Assembly (NCBI RefSeq): GCF_947503375.1 | Contig: NZ_CANNDQ010000002.1 | Span: forward strand, 124,001 to 188,000 | From: an uncultured Psychroserpens sp. | GTDB taxonomy: Bacteria; Bacteroidota; Bacteroidia; Flavobacteriales; Flavobacteriaceae | Length of the DNA: 64,000 bases | Direction of reading: 5' to 3' | Shown here: one piece after another, positions 28,552 to 37,574 of the stretch | Layout: each line of letters starts with the position of its first letter | Numbering within the stretch: position 1 is the first letter of the stretch | Notes under the pieces: model-generated | Databases searched by the model: none | What the model saw: the letters and a program-made list of their open reading frames with translations, nothing else | What the model was told of the DNA's origin: nothing | Translations under genes and position numbers: made by a program

Positions 28552-30348
28552 ATGCAAACATTAGATTGGGTCGACTGGTTAGTTTTGGGCATAACATTAC
28601 TATCTATAGTTGGTTATGGCACATGGAAAACCAGAGGTAGTAAAAATGTTCAAGATTATGTTCGTGGTGGCAATACGTCAAAATGGTGGACAATAGGTTT
28701 ATCTGTAATGGCAACTCAAGCTAGTGCCATTACATTTTTATCTACAACAGGTCAGGCCTTTTCTGATGGAATGGGTTTTGTGCAATTTTATTTCGGATTA
28801 CCAATAGCTATGGTTATTATCTGCTTGGTATTCATCCCAATTTATCACCGACTGAAAGTCTATACTGCTTATGAATTCCTTGAAAATAGATTTGATTTAA
28901 AAACTCGAAGTCTTACAGCTATATTGTTTTTAGTTCAAAGAGGTTTAGCAGCAGGAATTACCATTTTTGCACCAGCAATTATTCTATCTGTAGTTTTAGA
29001 CTGGAACATTATTACCCTAAACATCATAATAGGTGTATTAGTAATCATTTATACTGTTTCTGGAGGTACAAAAGCAGTAACGGTGACTCAGAAGCAGCAA
29101 ATGTTTGTCATTTTTGCAGGAATGCTTGCTGCTCTCTTTATTATTTTGAGTTTAATTCCTAATGAAGTTTCATTCACTAACGCATTAGATATTGCTGGCG
29201 CTAGCGGTCGTATGGAAGTACTGGATTTTTCATTTGATTTAGAAAATAGGTACACCGTTTGGTCAGGTTTAATTGGAGGTACATTTTTAATGCTATCCTA
29301 TTTTGGTACCGATCAAAGTCAGGTGCAACGATACCTTTCTGGTAAGTCAATGAAAGAAATGCAAATGGGATTGATATTTAACGGACTTCTAAAAGTCCCA
29401 ATGCAATTTTTTATTTTACTAGTAGGTGTGATGGTATTTGTTTTTTATCAATTTAACCAAGCACCTCTAAATTTCATTGATGCATCAACAGAAACCGTTC
29501 TTGAATCAAAATATTCTGAAGACTATCGTGATCTTCAATCCAAACAAGATGCGCTTTTTAATAAGAAAAAAGAATTAAGTATAGCATTGTCTAAAGATAG
29601 TGACAATGCTGAGCTTAGAAAAGATTTATTTTATTTAGACAGTATCGAAAGAAGTAATCGCTTAGAATCTAAATATCTTATAAAAAAAGCTATCGACACA
29701 TCATATGCCAATAGCTATGATAAGCTTAGTAAAGAACTAAGTGAGTTAAACCCAAATGATATAGCATTTTCTGAAAAAGAAACCGAATTAGAAGCGCTTT
29801 ATAAGGCTTCAGCTAAAGACACAAGAACCAACGACAGAGATTATATGTTCATTACATTTATCTTAAAGTATCTACCTAAAGGACTTATTGGTTTACTACT
29901 TGCTGTGATTTTATCTGCTGCCATGTCATCAACAGCCTCTGAAGTTAATGCATTAGCAACTATAACTTCTATTGATCTTTATGGCAGAAATCTCAAAGAA
30001 AACAAAGGTGAAGCCCATATGGTAAAGGCAACAAAATTCTTTACTTTGGTTTGGGGATTAGTTGCAATTGTAATCGCTTGTTTTGCTAATCTTGCTGAAA
30101 ATTTAATCCAACTAGTAAATATTATTGGATCTATTTTCTACGGAAACGTTCTCGGTATTTTCCTTTTAGCTTTTTTCTTCAAATTTGTTAAAGCAAATGC
30201 TGTTTTTTCTGCTGCCATTATCACACAAGTTATCGTTATTGCTGGATGGTGGTTTGATTGGATGCCTTATTTATGGCTAAATTTATTTGGATGCATATTA
30301 GTTATACTAATGGCTTTTATCATTCAAAAAATTACTTATAACAAATAA
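28552..30348 (+). CDS. Sodium:solute symporter (SSS family)
   Basis: 598 residues, 12-13 transmembrane helices. Family features: WWTIGLSVMATQASAITFLSTTGQAFSDG (helix 2 region), AYEFLENRFD, the GGTKAVTVTQKQQMF block, GTDQSQVQRYL and LSAAMSSTASEVNALATI. The known role is Na+-driven uptake of sugars, inositol or similar solutes. An unusually large charged, helix-forming insertion lies between helices, about residues 305-420 (rich in Lys and Glu). The deacetylase upstream suggests uptake of a sugar it releases; the substrate is unknown. Confidence 0.92.
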   Translation: MQTLDWVDWLVLGITLLSIVGYGTWKTRGSKNVQDYVRGGNTSKWWTIGLSVMATQASAITFLSTTGQAFSDGMGFVQFYFGLPIAMVIICLVFIPIYHRLKVYTAYEFLENRFDLKTRSLTAILFLVQRGLAAGITIFAPAIILSVVLDWNIITLNIIIGVLVIIYTVSGGTKAVTVTQKQQMFVIFAGMLAALFIILSLIPNEVSFTNALDIAGASGRMEVLDFSFDLENRYTVWSGLIGGTFLMLSYFGTDQSQVQRYLSGKSMKEMQMGLIFNGLLKVPMQFFILLVGVMVFVFYQFNQAPLNFIDASTETVLESKYSEDYRDLQSKQDALFNKKKELSIALSKDSDNAELRKDLFYLDSIERSNRLESKYLIKKAIDTSYANSYDKLSKELSELNPNDIAFSEKETELEALYKASAKDTRTNDRDYMFITFILKYLPKGLIGLLLAVILSAAMSSTASEVNALATITSIDLYGRNLKENKGEAHMVKATKFFTLVWGLVAIVIACFANLAENLIQLVNIIGSIFYGNVLGIFLLAFFFKFVKANAVFSAAIITQVIVIAGWWFDWMPYLWLNLFGCILVILMAFIIQKITYNK

Positions 30349-30381
30349 AAAAAGCACAGTTAGTTAAACTGTGCTTTTTTT
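30347..30381. terminator. Bidirectional terminator
   Basis: An 11-bp perfect stem (AAAGCACAGTT, 30351-30361, with AACTGTGCTTT, 30367-30377) encloses the loop AGTTA, with A on the left and T on the right. It sits between the convergent symporter (+) and DUF2911 (-) genes and can serve both. Confidence 0.9.
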
Positions 30382-30401
30382 CTATACCTAGGAAAAATAA
30401 A

Positions 30402-31250
30402 TTACATTGCTCCCCATTCTTTCAATGAGTCCATATTCATTTTTACGTAATCGTCATTTTTTGCTTCTTTAGCTCCTGCAAGTGAAGCTTTTGCTGCTGC
30501 AATTGCTCTATCCTTATTCCCAGCTTTAGCATGAATTAAAGATTGTTGACGTAACCACCAAAAACGAGGTTGATCTTTTGTCATATCAACAGCCATATCA
30601 ATCCATTTTGCAGCTTGATTAATATCTTTATCCGCTTCTAAATAATACCGCGCCGCTGCATAATAATCTCCAGCTCCAGGACCTGACATCACTCTATCTA
30701 TAGCTGCTGAAACTGCTTTATCTGTAGGCACTTCAAACTTTATACCTACATATGCCTTTTCCCACATCATTCCAATTACTGCTGAATCATTAGACAAATC
30801 ATCAAATGAAATGGTAAAGGTTTCAATATTCATAGGCAAAGGATATACATCAGCAGATACTTTAGCCGCAACTTTAGAATCATCCCAATTTCTAGGCGTT
30901 CCCCAATTCTCTGTATCAGAATAAAAAGTAACTTCCCAAGACTTTTCAGAAGGCGTTACAAAAATTGCATAAGAACCAGCTTTTAATTCTTTACCTCCTA
31001 CAGTAACGTCATCACTAAAAGTGACCATTGTATTCTTATTCGCTCCAGTTCTCCACATTTTACCATAAGGCACTAAATCTCCAAAAATGGTACGTCCTCT
31101 CATATTAGGTCTAGAATACTCAATAGATACATCTGTTAATCCTACTTTCTGCTCAACTTTTGCTAAAGGACTAGGCTGTGGTGTTTCAATTTGCGCATTT
31201 GTATTGAAAGCCATCGCAAAAACCGCAAATATTAATAATAATTTTTTCAT
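30402..31250 (-). CDS. DUF2911 family secreted protein
   Basis: 282 residues from the ATG at 31250, which gives a clean signal peptide (MKKLLLIFAVFAMAFNTNAQ); the longer frame adds eleven poor residues. The conserved DUF2911 block is SIEYSRPNMRGRTIFGDLVPYGKMWRTGANKNT, at about 34-66, followed by GSYAIFVTPSEKSWEVTFY. The C-terminal third contains TPR-like helices (AAKWIDMAVDMTKDQPRFWWLRQQ). The family is common in Bacteroidota, of unknown function, and probably periplasmic. Confidence 0.9.
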   Translation of the reverse strand: MKKLLLIFAVFAMAFNTNAQIETPQPSPLAKVEQKVGLTDVSIEYSRPNMRGRTIFGDLVPYGKMWRTGANKNTMVTFSDDVTVGGKELKAGSYAIFVTPSEKSWEVTFYSDTENWGTPRNWDDSKVAAKVSADVYPLPMNIETFTISFDDLSNDSAVIGMMWEKAYVGIKFEVPTDKAVSAAIDRVMSGPGAGDYYAAARYYLEADKDINQAAKWIDMAVDMTKDQPRFWWLRQQSLIHAKAGNKDRAIAAAKASLAGAKEAKNDDYVKMNMDSLKEWGAM

Positions 31251-31357
31251 TGTAATAGATTTAATGATTAGTTTTAAATTCACGTAAATTTACGAACTAG
31301 ACAAGCCTATATTTGTTAATAAAACTATAAATTAAGACATTATACCTCTTCAGTATT

Positions 31358-32017
31358 ATGATGAAAAAATACTTTGCTGAAATTATTGGCACGTTTGCTA
31401 TGATTTTTTGTGGTTGTGGCGCAATAGCAATCAATGAAATTACTAATGACAGTATATCTCATGTAGGCGTAGCTATAACTTGGGGACTAATAGTTATGAG
31501 TATGATATATGCGTTTGGAGAAACCTCTGGTGCCCATTTTAATCCAGCGGTTACTTTTGGATTTGCTGTAGCCAAAAAATTTCCGTGGAATGAAGTCCCA
31601 AAGTACATTCTAGCACAAGCTTTAGGTGCTTTTTTAGCATGTTTTTTACTATGGTTTTTGTTTCCTGAAAGCGAAACTCTTGGCAGCTCTATTCCTGCCG
31701 ACGGATTTGAGCCTTATAAAGCTTTTGTGCTAGAGTTATTACTAACCTTTTTCTTGATGGTTGTGATTATCAATGTTTCTACTGGAAGTAAAGAAATAGG
31801 TACTATGGCTGCTATTGCAGTTGGAAGCGTTATTTTACTAGAAGCCATGTTTGCTGGCCCAATGACTAAAGCGTCAATGAATCCTATAAGGTCTTTGGCT
31901 CCTGCTTTGGTTTCAGGTAATTTGCAACACCTGTGGTTGTATCTTACAGCTCCGTTCATTGGAGCGTTTTTGGCCATCAAAAGCTGTAGCTTAATCAAAG
32001 ACAATAACTGTTGTTGA
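31358..32017 (+). CDS. Aquaporin/MIP channel
   Basis: 219 residues, six helices plus two half-helices. The first selectivity motif is canonical, SGAHFNPAVTFGFA, near 64-77. The second is SMNPIRSLAPAL, with NPI in place of NPA. That replacement occurs in some bacterial MIPs and may shift pore specificity. It passes water or small solutes such as glycerol across the inner membrane. A -7-like element TATATTTG lies at 31308-31315, 43 bases upstream. It is the last gene before the photolyase island and is not obviously part of it. Confidence 0.92.
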   Translation: MMKKYFAEIIGTFAMIFCGCGAIAINEITNDSISHVGVAITWGLIVMSMIYAFGETSGAHFNPAVTFGFAVAKKFPWNEVPKYILAQALGAFLACFLLWFLFPESETLGSSIPADGFEPYKAFVLELLLTFFLMVVIINVSTGSKEIGTMAAIAVGSVILLEAMFAGPMTKASMNPIRSLAPALVSGNLQHLWLYLTAPFIGAFLAIKSCSLIKDNNCC

Positions 32018-32066
32018 TATTTCAAGCATTTTTAGAAACAATTACTTATAATATCTTGTTAAATTT

Positions 32067-32109
32067 TGTTTAGCTTTTATTTAAAATAGTTAAACATTTT
32101 GTATATTTA
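32067..32109 (+). promoter_or_regulatory. Promoter of photolyase operon 1 with inverted repeat
   Basis: TGTTTA (32067-32072) and TAAACA (32091-32096) form an inverted repeat with an 18-base spacer. The repeat is followed by TATATTTA (32102-32109), one base from the Bacteroidota -7 element TAnnTTTG. There is no TTTG at the expected -33 position. The region matches the one at 40646-40688 over 42 ungapped bases (about 31 identical). Predicted leader before the ATG at 32127 is about 10 bases. Confidence 0.6.
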
Positions 32110-32126
32110 CATTACAATTATAAATT

Positions 32127-32783
32127 ATGGCAAAAAAGAAAAACATTACTAATAACGATATCATTTCTTTCTACATGGATTATGTATTAGAGCATAATCA
32201 ACAACCAAAAACGGTTTATGCTTTTGCTAAGTCTAATAACTTTGAAGAGCAAAAATTCTATACCTTCTTTGGTTCTTTTGATGCTATAGAAAAACACATT
32301 TTTAAAGCATTCTTTGATAATACGATTAGTGTTTTAGAAAAGAGCAATGATTATGCTTCATTTGATGCACGAAATAAACTATTAAGTTTTTATTTTACAT
32401 TCTTTGAAAACCTTACTGCTAATAGAAGCTATGTAATATTTGCTTTACATAAACACAAAAATAATCTGAAAGGCTTACAGCTATTAGCTGAATTAAAAGA
32501 AGCATTCACCACTTATATAGAACATTTAGAAATTGAACTTATAGAAATCAAACAAGAACAAATTGATAAAATTCAGCGTCGTGGATTGAAAGAGTCTGCT
32601 TGGTTACAGTTGTTGATTACTATGAAGTTCTGGATGGATGACACCTCTTCAGGATTCGAAAAAACTGATATCTTCATCGAGAAATCTGTAAATACAACTT
32701 TTGATGTTTTAGATGTAGCACCAATAAAGAGTTTGATCGACTTTGGAAAGTTTATTTTCAAAGAAAAAATGCACATAAATTAA
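32127..32783 (+). CDS. TetR-like transcriptional regulator
   Basis: 218 residues. The N-terminal 60 residues have a TetR-type helix-turn-helix (TVYAFAKSNNFEEQKFYTFFGSFDAIEKHIF, the YxxFxSxxxL pattern that follows the recognition helix). The remaining 150 residues are all-alpha, the usual ligand-binding part (MKFWMDDTSSGFEKTDIFIEK). It is the first gene of the photolyase operon and sits behind the shared inverted repeat, so autoregulation is plausible. The effector is unknown; a light-generated metabolite is speculative. Confidence 0.82.
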   Translation: MAKKKNITNNDIISFYMDYVLEHNQQPKTVYAFAKSNNFEEQKFYTFFGSFDAIEKHIFKAFFDNTISVLEKSNDYASFDARNKLLSFYFTFFENLTANRSYVIFALHKHKNNLKGLQLLAELKEAFTTYIEHLEIELIEIKQEQIDKIQRRGLKESAWLQLLITMKFWMDDTSSGFEKTDIFIEKSVNTTFDVLDVAPIKSLIDFGKFIFKEKMHIN

Positions 32784-32794
32784 AATTGCTCTAA

Positions 32795-34105
32795 ATGAAA
32801 GCCATAGATAAAATACCAACTTCAAAAATTCAGCGTGCTACAAAACTAGTATCAACAGGTGCTAAGGTAGGTGTGAATTATATAAAATATTATGGTGATA
32901 AGATCACAAAATCGGAAACCGAAGCAAAAGAGCGACTAAATGAAAATAATGCATCAGATATTTATGACGGTCTAAAACAACTCAAAGGAAGTGCATTGAA
33001 AGTAGCCCAAATGCTAAGCATGGAAAAAAGTATAATGCCGCAAGCATATGTAGAAAAATTTTCTTTGGCTCAATTCTCTGTACCTCCATTATCTCCACCT
33101 TTGGTTATAAAAACATTTAAAAAATATTTTGGTAAGAACCCAAATGAGATTTATGATACTTTTAACGCAACGTCTGTAAATGCTGCTAGTATAGGTCAAG
33201 TCCATCTAGCACATAAGGATGGGAAAAAACTTGCTGTGAAAATCCAATACCCAGGCGTTGCAGAAAGTATCACATCAGATCTAGCTATGGTAAAACCTAT
33301 AGCTATGAGTATGTTCAATATTAAAGGAAAAGGTTCAGATAAATATTTCAAGGAAGTTGAAAACAAACTTATCGAAGAAACAGATTATATATTAGAAGTC
33401 AAACAAAGCAAAGAAGTTTCTGCAGCATGTGGCATCATTCCTAACTTAAAATTTCCTGAATATTATGAATCGCTTTCTAATGAGCGAATCATTACTATGG
33501 ATTATATGATTGGTGAACATCTTTCAGAGTTTGTTGCTCATAATTCAGATCAAAACATTGCTAACACCTTGGGACAAGCATTATGGGATTTTTATATGTT
33601 TCAAATTCACAAGCTTAAAAAAGTGCATGCTGATCCACATCCAGGCAACTTTTTAATTTCTGAAGAAGGTCAACTTATCGCACTAGATTTCGGCTGTATG
33701 AAAATTATCCCTCAAGAGTTTTATACACCCTATTTTGAACTAGCTGAAAAGGGAAATATGTCTAACATGGATTACTTTGTAAATAAACTTTATGAACTAG
33801 AAATCCTCCGAGAAGATGACACAAAAGAAGAGGTAAATTTTTTTACAGCTATGTTTTATGAAATGCTAAGCTTATTCACACAACCGTTTCATGCGGAAAC
33901 CTTTGATTTTTCTGACGAGAAATTCTTTGGCAAAATAGCTGAACTAGGTGAAAAATATTCTAAAAACACCGAATTACGTAAAATGAATGGTAATAGAGGA
34001 TCTAAACACTTTATTTATATGAATAGAACATTCTTTGGCTTATACAACTTAATGTTTGACCTAAAAGCTAAAGACATCAAAATCAATAATTTCCTTACAC
34101 TCTAA
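32795..34105 (+). CDS. ABC1/UbiB-family atypical kinase
   Basis: 436 residues. Family motifs: the N-terminal KxGQ element appears as KVAQ (SALKVAQMLSMEK, near 66-78), the A-rich loop is AASIGQVHLAHKDGKKLAVKIQYPG, the catalytic block is HADPHPGNFLI and the metal site LDFGCMK. Known relatives (UbiB, COQ8) support quinone or lipid biosynthesis through ATPase activity. The Gly to Ala change in the KxGQ motif is noteworthy. 11 bases after the TetR-like gene; its stop overlaps the next start by one base. The role in a light-response operon is inferred. Confidence 0.9.
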   Translation: MKAIDKIPTSKIQRATKLVSTGAKVGVNYIKYYGDKITKSETEAKERLNENNASDIYDGLKQLKGSALKVAQMLSMEKSIMPQAYVEKFSLAQFSVPPLSPPLVIKTFKKYFGKNPNEIYDTFNATSVNAASIGQVHLAHKDGKKLAVKIQYPGVAESITSDLAMVKPIAMSMFNIKGKGSDKYFKEVENKLIEETDYILEVKQSKEVSAACGIIPNLKFPEYYESLSNERIITMDYMIGEHLSEFVAHNSDQNIANTLGQALWDFYMFQIHKLKKVHADPHPGNFLISEEGQLIALDFGCMKIIPQEFYTPYFELAEKGNMSNMDYFVNKLYELEILREDDTKEEVNFFTAMFYEMLSLFTQPFHAETFDFSDEKFFGKIAELGEKYSKNTELRKMNGNRGSKHFIYMNRTFFGLYNLMFDLKAKDIKINNFLTL

Positions 34106-34719
34106 TGATCTATATCAATACAGATGATATTACCAATTTTCACCACATATATCGAATTAACTTAATTAATAGTTGCTCTGGATATAAATCTGCTAATTTA
34201 ATAGGCACAACATCTACCGATGGTATTGAAAATGTAGCTGTATTTAGCTCTGTAACACATATAGGGTCAAATCCGCCAATGCTGGGTTTCTTTCTCAGGC
34301 CTACGACTGTATTGAGAAACACTTATGAAAACATAAAGACCACAGGTTATTATACTGTAAATCATATTCACGAAGATATTTTAAAGGATGCCCATCATAC
34401 ATCTGCAAAATATGATTCACATATTTCAGAATTTGAAAAAACGAACTTGAATTCAGAATATAAAGAAGACTTCCAGGCACCTTATGTAAAAGGTGCTCCA
34501 CTTCAATTAGCCATGAAATATGTTGAAGAATATGATATCAAGTCAAATAACACAATTCTTGTCATTGGAAAAATAATAGGTTTACATGTCAATGAAAATC
34601 TATTAACTGAAGATGGTTTTATTAATTTATCCAAGGCAAGAGTAGCTACAATTAATGGGTTAGATGGTTACGCTATACCAGAACTCAAGGCGCGTTTTGG
34701 TTATCAAAGACCCAAATAA
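34105..34719 (+). CDS. Flavin reductase-like split-barrel protein
   Basis: 204 residues with the FMN-binding split-barrel fold: NLIGTTSTDGIENVAVFSSVTHIGSNPPMLGFFLRP near 31-66, followed by the TGYYTVNHI strand. Such proteins reduce free flavins with NAD(P)H or use bound FMN. Position inside the photolyase operon (one-base overlap with the kinase, 8 bases before the next gene) suggests provision of reduced flavin or repair of photolyase cofactors. This is reasonable but unproven. Confidence 0.87.
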   Translation: MIYINTDDITNFHHIYRINLINSCSGYKSANLIGTTSTDGIENVAVFSSVTHIGSNPPMLGFFLRPTTVLRNTYENIKTTGYYTVNHIHEDILKDAHHTSAKYDSHISEFEKTNLNSEYKEDFQAPYVKGAPLQLAMKYVEEYDIKSNNTILVIGKIIGLHVNENLLTEDGFINLSKARVATINGLDGYAIPELKARFGYQRPK

Positions 34720-34727
34720 TAAAGCAA

Positions 34728-36152
34728 ATGAAAATTCTTGTAACAGGAGCAACTGGTTACATTGGTAAACGATTAATTCCTTTAATTACCAATGATGAGC
34801 ATCATGTTGTATGTGCTGTTAGAGATCAACTACGCGCAGATAAAAACTATTTTGAAGATGAATTGATTGATGTTGTTGAAGCAGATTTCTTAAAACCTGA
34901 AACACTTAACAACATCCCTAACGATATTGATGTTGCATATTACTTAATTCACTCCATGTCTAATTCCTCTAAAGACTTTGAGTCGCTAGAAGAACGTTGT
35001 GCCAAAAACTTCAAAAATTACATTGAAACGACTTCAGCAAAACAAGTAATCTATTTAAGTGGAATAACAAATGAAGATCAGCTCTCTAAACATTTAAGAT
35101 CACGCAAAAATGTAGAAAAATTACTAAAATCAAGTAGTTATGCACTTACTGTTTTCAAAGCTGGAATCATAGTAGGCTCTGGAAGCTCCTCTTTTGAAAT
35201 TATAAGAGATCTAGTAGAAAAACTACCGTTTATGATCGCTCCAAAATGGCTAAACACAAAAACACAACCGCTTGCAGTTAGAGACGTATTATCATTTTTG
35301 AACAGATGTATCGGCAAAGAAGAATTATACAATAAAACATTTGACGTATTTGGTCCAGAAATACTAACATACAAACAAATGCTTCTTCAATTTGCTGAAG
35401 TGAGAGGTTTAAAGCGGTATATTTTAACTGTACCAGTAATGACACCTAAATTATCTTCTTATTGGTTATATTTTGTAACCTCAACATCTTATAAACTCGC
35501 AACGTCTTTAGTAGATAGCATGGGTGTTCAAATTATTGGTAAACCAAGTAAAATCAACAACATACTTAAGGTAAATCCACTTACCTACAAACAAGCTGTA
35601 GAACTGGCTTTTGAGAAAATTGAACAGAATAGTATCATTTCTAGCTGGAAAGATTCTATGATTAGCAGTGATCGTCTTAGAAATAATCTTCACAAATATA
35701 TCAATGTTCCAAAGTTTGGTTGTTTTAAAGATTACAAAGAGCGTAAAGTAACTAATACCAGTGAAACTATAGAAAAAATATGGCGCATAGGTGGCACAAC
35801 TGGTTGGTATTATGGCACATTTCTTTGGAAAATAAGAGGCTACTTAGATAAACTTTTTGGTGGTATTGGCTTACGTCGCGGGAGAACTAGTCCCACAGAT
35901 TTAGATGCTGGTGACGCCCTAGACTTTTGGCGTGTCATTTTTGCTGATAAAGAACAAAAAAAATTACTCCTTTATGCTGAAATGCGCTTACCAGGCGAAG
36001 CTTGGTTGGAGTTCAAAATTGAAAATGGATTATTGAAACAAACTGCCACGTTTAGGCCTCGCGGACTTTGGGGACGATTGTATTGGTACAGCGTATTACC
36101 ATTTCACGGGTTTATTTTCAAAGGAATGATAAATAAGTTGGTAGATGTCTAA
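34728..36152 (+). CDS. SDR-type NAD(P)-binding protein with DUF2867
   Basis: 474 residues. The N-terminal atypical short-chain dehydrogenase has the nucleotide-binding turn [14 protein letters not shown] at 3-16 and YYLIHSMS near 69. The C-terminal DUF2867 domain starts near 320 ([27 protein letters not shown]) and includes [22 protein letters not shown] and [11 protein letters not shown]. These fused proteins often lie in photolyase operons across bacteria. The substrate is unknown. Its last codons overlap the DUF2256 gene by 8 bases. Confidence 0.88.
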   Translation: MKILVTGATGYIGKRLIPLITNDEHHVVCAVRDQLRADKNYFEDELIDVVEADFLKPETLNNIPNDIDVAYYLIHSMSNSSKDFESLEERCAKNFKNYIETTSAKQVIYLSGITNEDQLSKHLRSRKNVEKLLKSSSYALTVFKAGIIVGSGSSSFEIIRDLVEKLPFMIAPKWLNTKTQPLAVRDVLSFLNRCIGKEELYNKTFDVFGPEILTYKQMLLQFAEVRGLKRYILTVPVMTPKLSSYWLYFVTSTSYKLATSLVDSMGVQIIGKPSKINNILKVNPLTYKQAVELAFEKIEQNSIISSWKDSMISSDRLRNNLHKYINVPKFGCFKDYKERKVTNTSETIEKIWRIGGTTGWYYGTFLWKIRGYLDKLFGGIGLRRGRTSPTDLDAGDALDFWRVIFADKEQKKLLLYAEMRLPGEAWLEFKIENGLLKQTATFRPRGLWGRLYWYSVLPFHGFIFKGMINKLVDV

Positions 36153-36288
36153 ATACAAGAAACAAAATTTACCTGAGAAAATATGTCTAACATGTGGCTT
36201 ATCATTCAGCTGGCGAAAAAAATGGAAACTAAATTGGAATAATGTAAAATATTGTAGTGAAAGATGCAGAAGAAACAAGAAAATATAG
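36145..36288 (+). CDS. DUF2256 zinc-finger-like protein
   Basis: 47 residues. Four cysteines (C14, C17, C37, C41) in a C-x2-C...C-x3-C pattern, with aromatic and basic residues between ([11 protein letters not shown]) and a basic tail (RCRRNKKI). This matches DUF2256, a tiny zinc-ribbon-like family repeatedly found beside photolyase or cryptochrome genes. It overlaps the SDR gene by 8 bases at the 5' end and the cry-DASH gene by 25 bases at the 3' end. The tight overlap implies translational coupling. Confidence 0.85.
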   Translation: MSKYKKQNLPEKICLTCGLSFSWRKKWKLNWNNVKYCSERCRRNKKI

Positions 36289-37574
36289 CATTAGTATGGT
36301 TTAGAAATGATTTAAGGGTTCAAGATAATCTAGTTTTAAACAAAGCCATTACTAATCATAAACACGTTATAGCCTGTTACTGTTTTGATCCTAAACATTA
36401 TGAAATATCACGATTTGGATTCAAAAAAACAGATAGATTTAGAGCAAAATTTCTAATAGAGACCGTTGAAAATTTAAAGGCAAACCTTAAATCTTTAAAT
36501 ATTGAACTGTTTGTCTTTACAAATGCTCCATACCAATCCATACCAAATCTTATCGATATATTTAAAATCAAATCTATTTATCTACAAAGTGAATGGACTG
36601 CTGAAGAAATCGAAACTTTGAACTCTATTAAAAAATCGGTAGCCGATAACATTGCATTTAATGAATATTATGATCAATTTTTATATCATCCAAACGATAT
36701 AGGAATGTCATTTCTAGAAATCCCTCAAGTATTTACCAACTTTAGAAAAAAAATAGAGACCTATTCTAGAGTTAGACCTGTAGTAGAAAACCCCTCAGCA
36801 GATCAAATAAACGCTATTGAAAACACCACACAAGTACCAACACTTGAAGATCTAAAACTTGAACCTTTTAACACACATCCACAGTCAGCATTTCCTTTTA
36901 AAGGTGGAGAAACTTATGCCACTAAGCGACTTAATGATTATTTCTTTGAAAGTAAAAAGTTAGGGTTCTACAAAAAAACGCGTAATGGCTTAATTGGAAC
37001 CGATTTTAGTTCTAAATTTTCACCATGGTTAGCTAATGGAAGTATCTCTGCAAGAATTATATATTGGAACGTTAAACAGTTTGAAAAACTATATTTTAAA
37101 AATCAATCAACCTATTGGTTGATCTTTGAACTCATTTGGAGAGATTATTTTAAATACATTTCCTTAAAACATAAAAACCATATTTTCAAAGTTGGAGGCA
37201 TTTTAAATAAAAATTATCACTGGAAAACCGATAATGATGAAGTCCTTAAGTGGATCAATGGAGAAACCAAATCTTCCTTTGTAAATGCCAATATGATAGA
37301 ACTCAAAAAAACAGGATGGATGAGTAATAGAGGCCGACAAAATGTTGCTTCTTTCTTTGCTAAAGACTTAATGATAGATTGGCGAATTGGAGCAGCATAT
37401 TTTGAAGCTATGCTTATTGATTATGATGTTCACAGCAACTATGGAAATTGGATGTACGTTTCTGGAGTTGGTAATGACCCTAGAAATCGAAAATTCAATG
37501 TAGATCTACAAGCAGAACGATACGATACAACAGGCAAATTTCAAAAACTCTGGTTACAAGAAACTTTATTTTAA
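36264..37574 (+). CDS. DASH-family cryptochrome
   Basis: 436 residues. The N-terminal alpha/beta antenna domain ([14 protein letters not shown]) leads into the helical FAD domain. DASH signatures: [105 protein letters not shown]. Known DASH proteins repair CPD lesions in single-stranded DNA or act in light sensing. It overlaps DUF2256 and abuts the next photolyase. Complete and probably active; sensor versus repair role undecided. Confidence 0.93.
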   Translation: MQKKQENIALVWFRNDLRVQDNLVLNKAITNHKHVIACYCFDPKHYEISRFGFKKTDRFRAKFLIETVENLKANLKSLNIELFVFTNAPYQSIPNLIDIFKIKSIYLQSEWTAEEIETLNSIKKSVADNIAFNEYYDQFLYHPNDIGMSFLEIPQVFTNFRKKIETYSRVRPVVENPSADQINAIENTTQVPTLEDLKLEPFNTHPQSAFPFKGGETYATKRLNDYFFESKKLGFYKKTRNGLIGTDFSSKFSPWLANGSISARIIYWNVKQFEKLYFKNQSTYWLIFELIWRDYFKYISLKHKNHIFKVGGILNKNYHWKTDNDEVLKWINGETKSSFVNANMIELKKTGWMSNRGRQNVASFFAKDLMIDWRIGAAYFEAMLIDYDVHSNYGNWMYVSGVGNDPRNRKFNVDLQAERYDTTGKFQKLWLQETLF

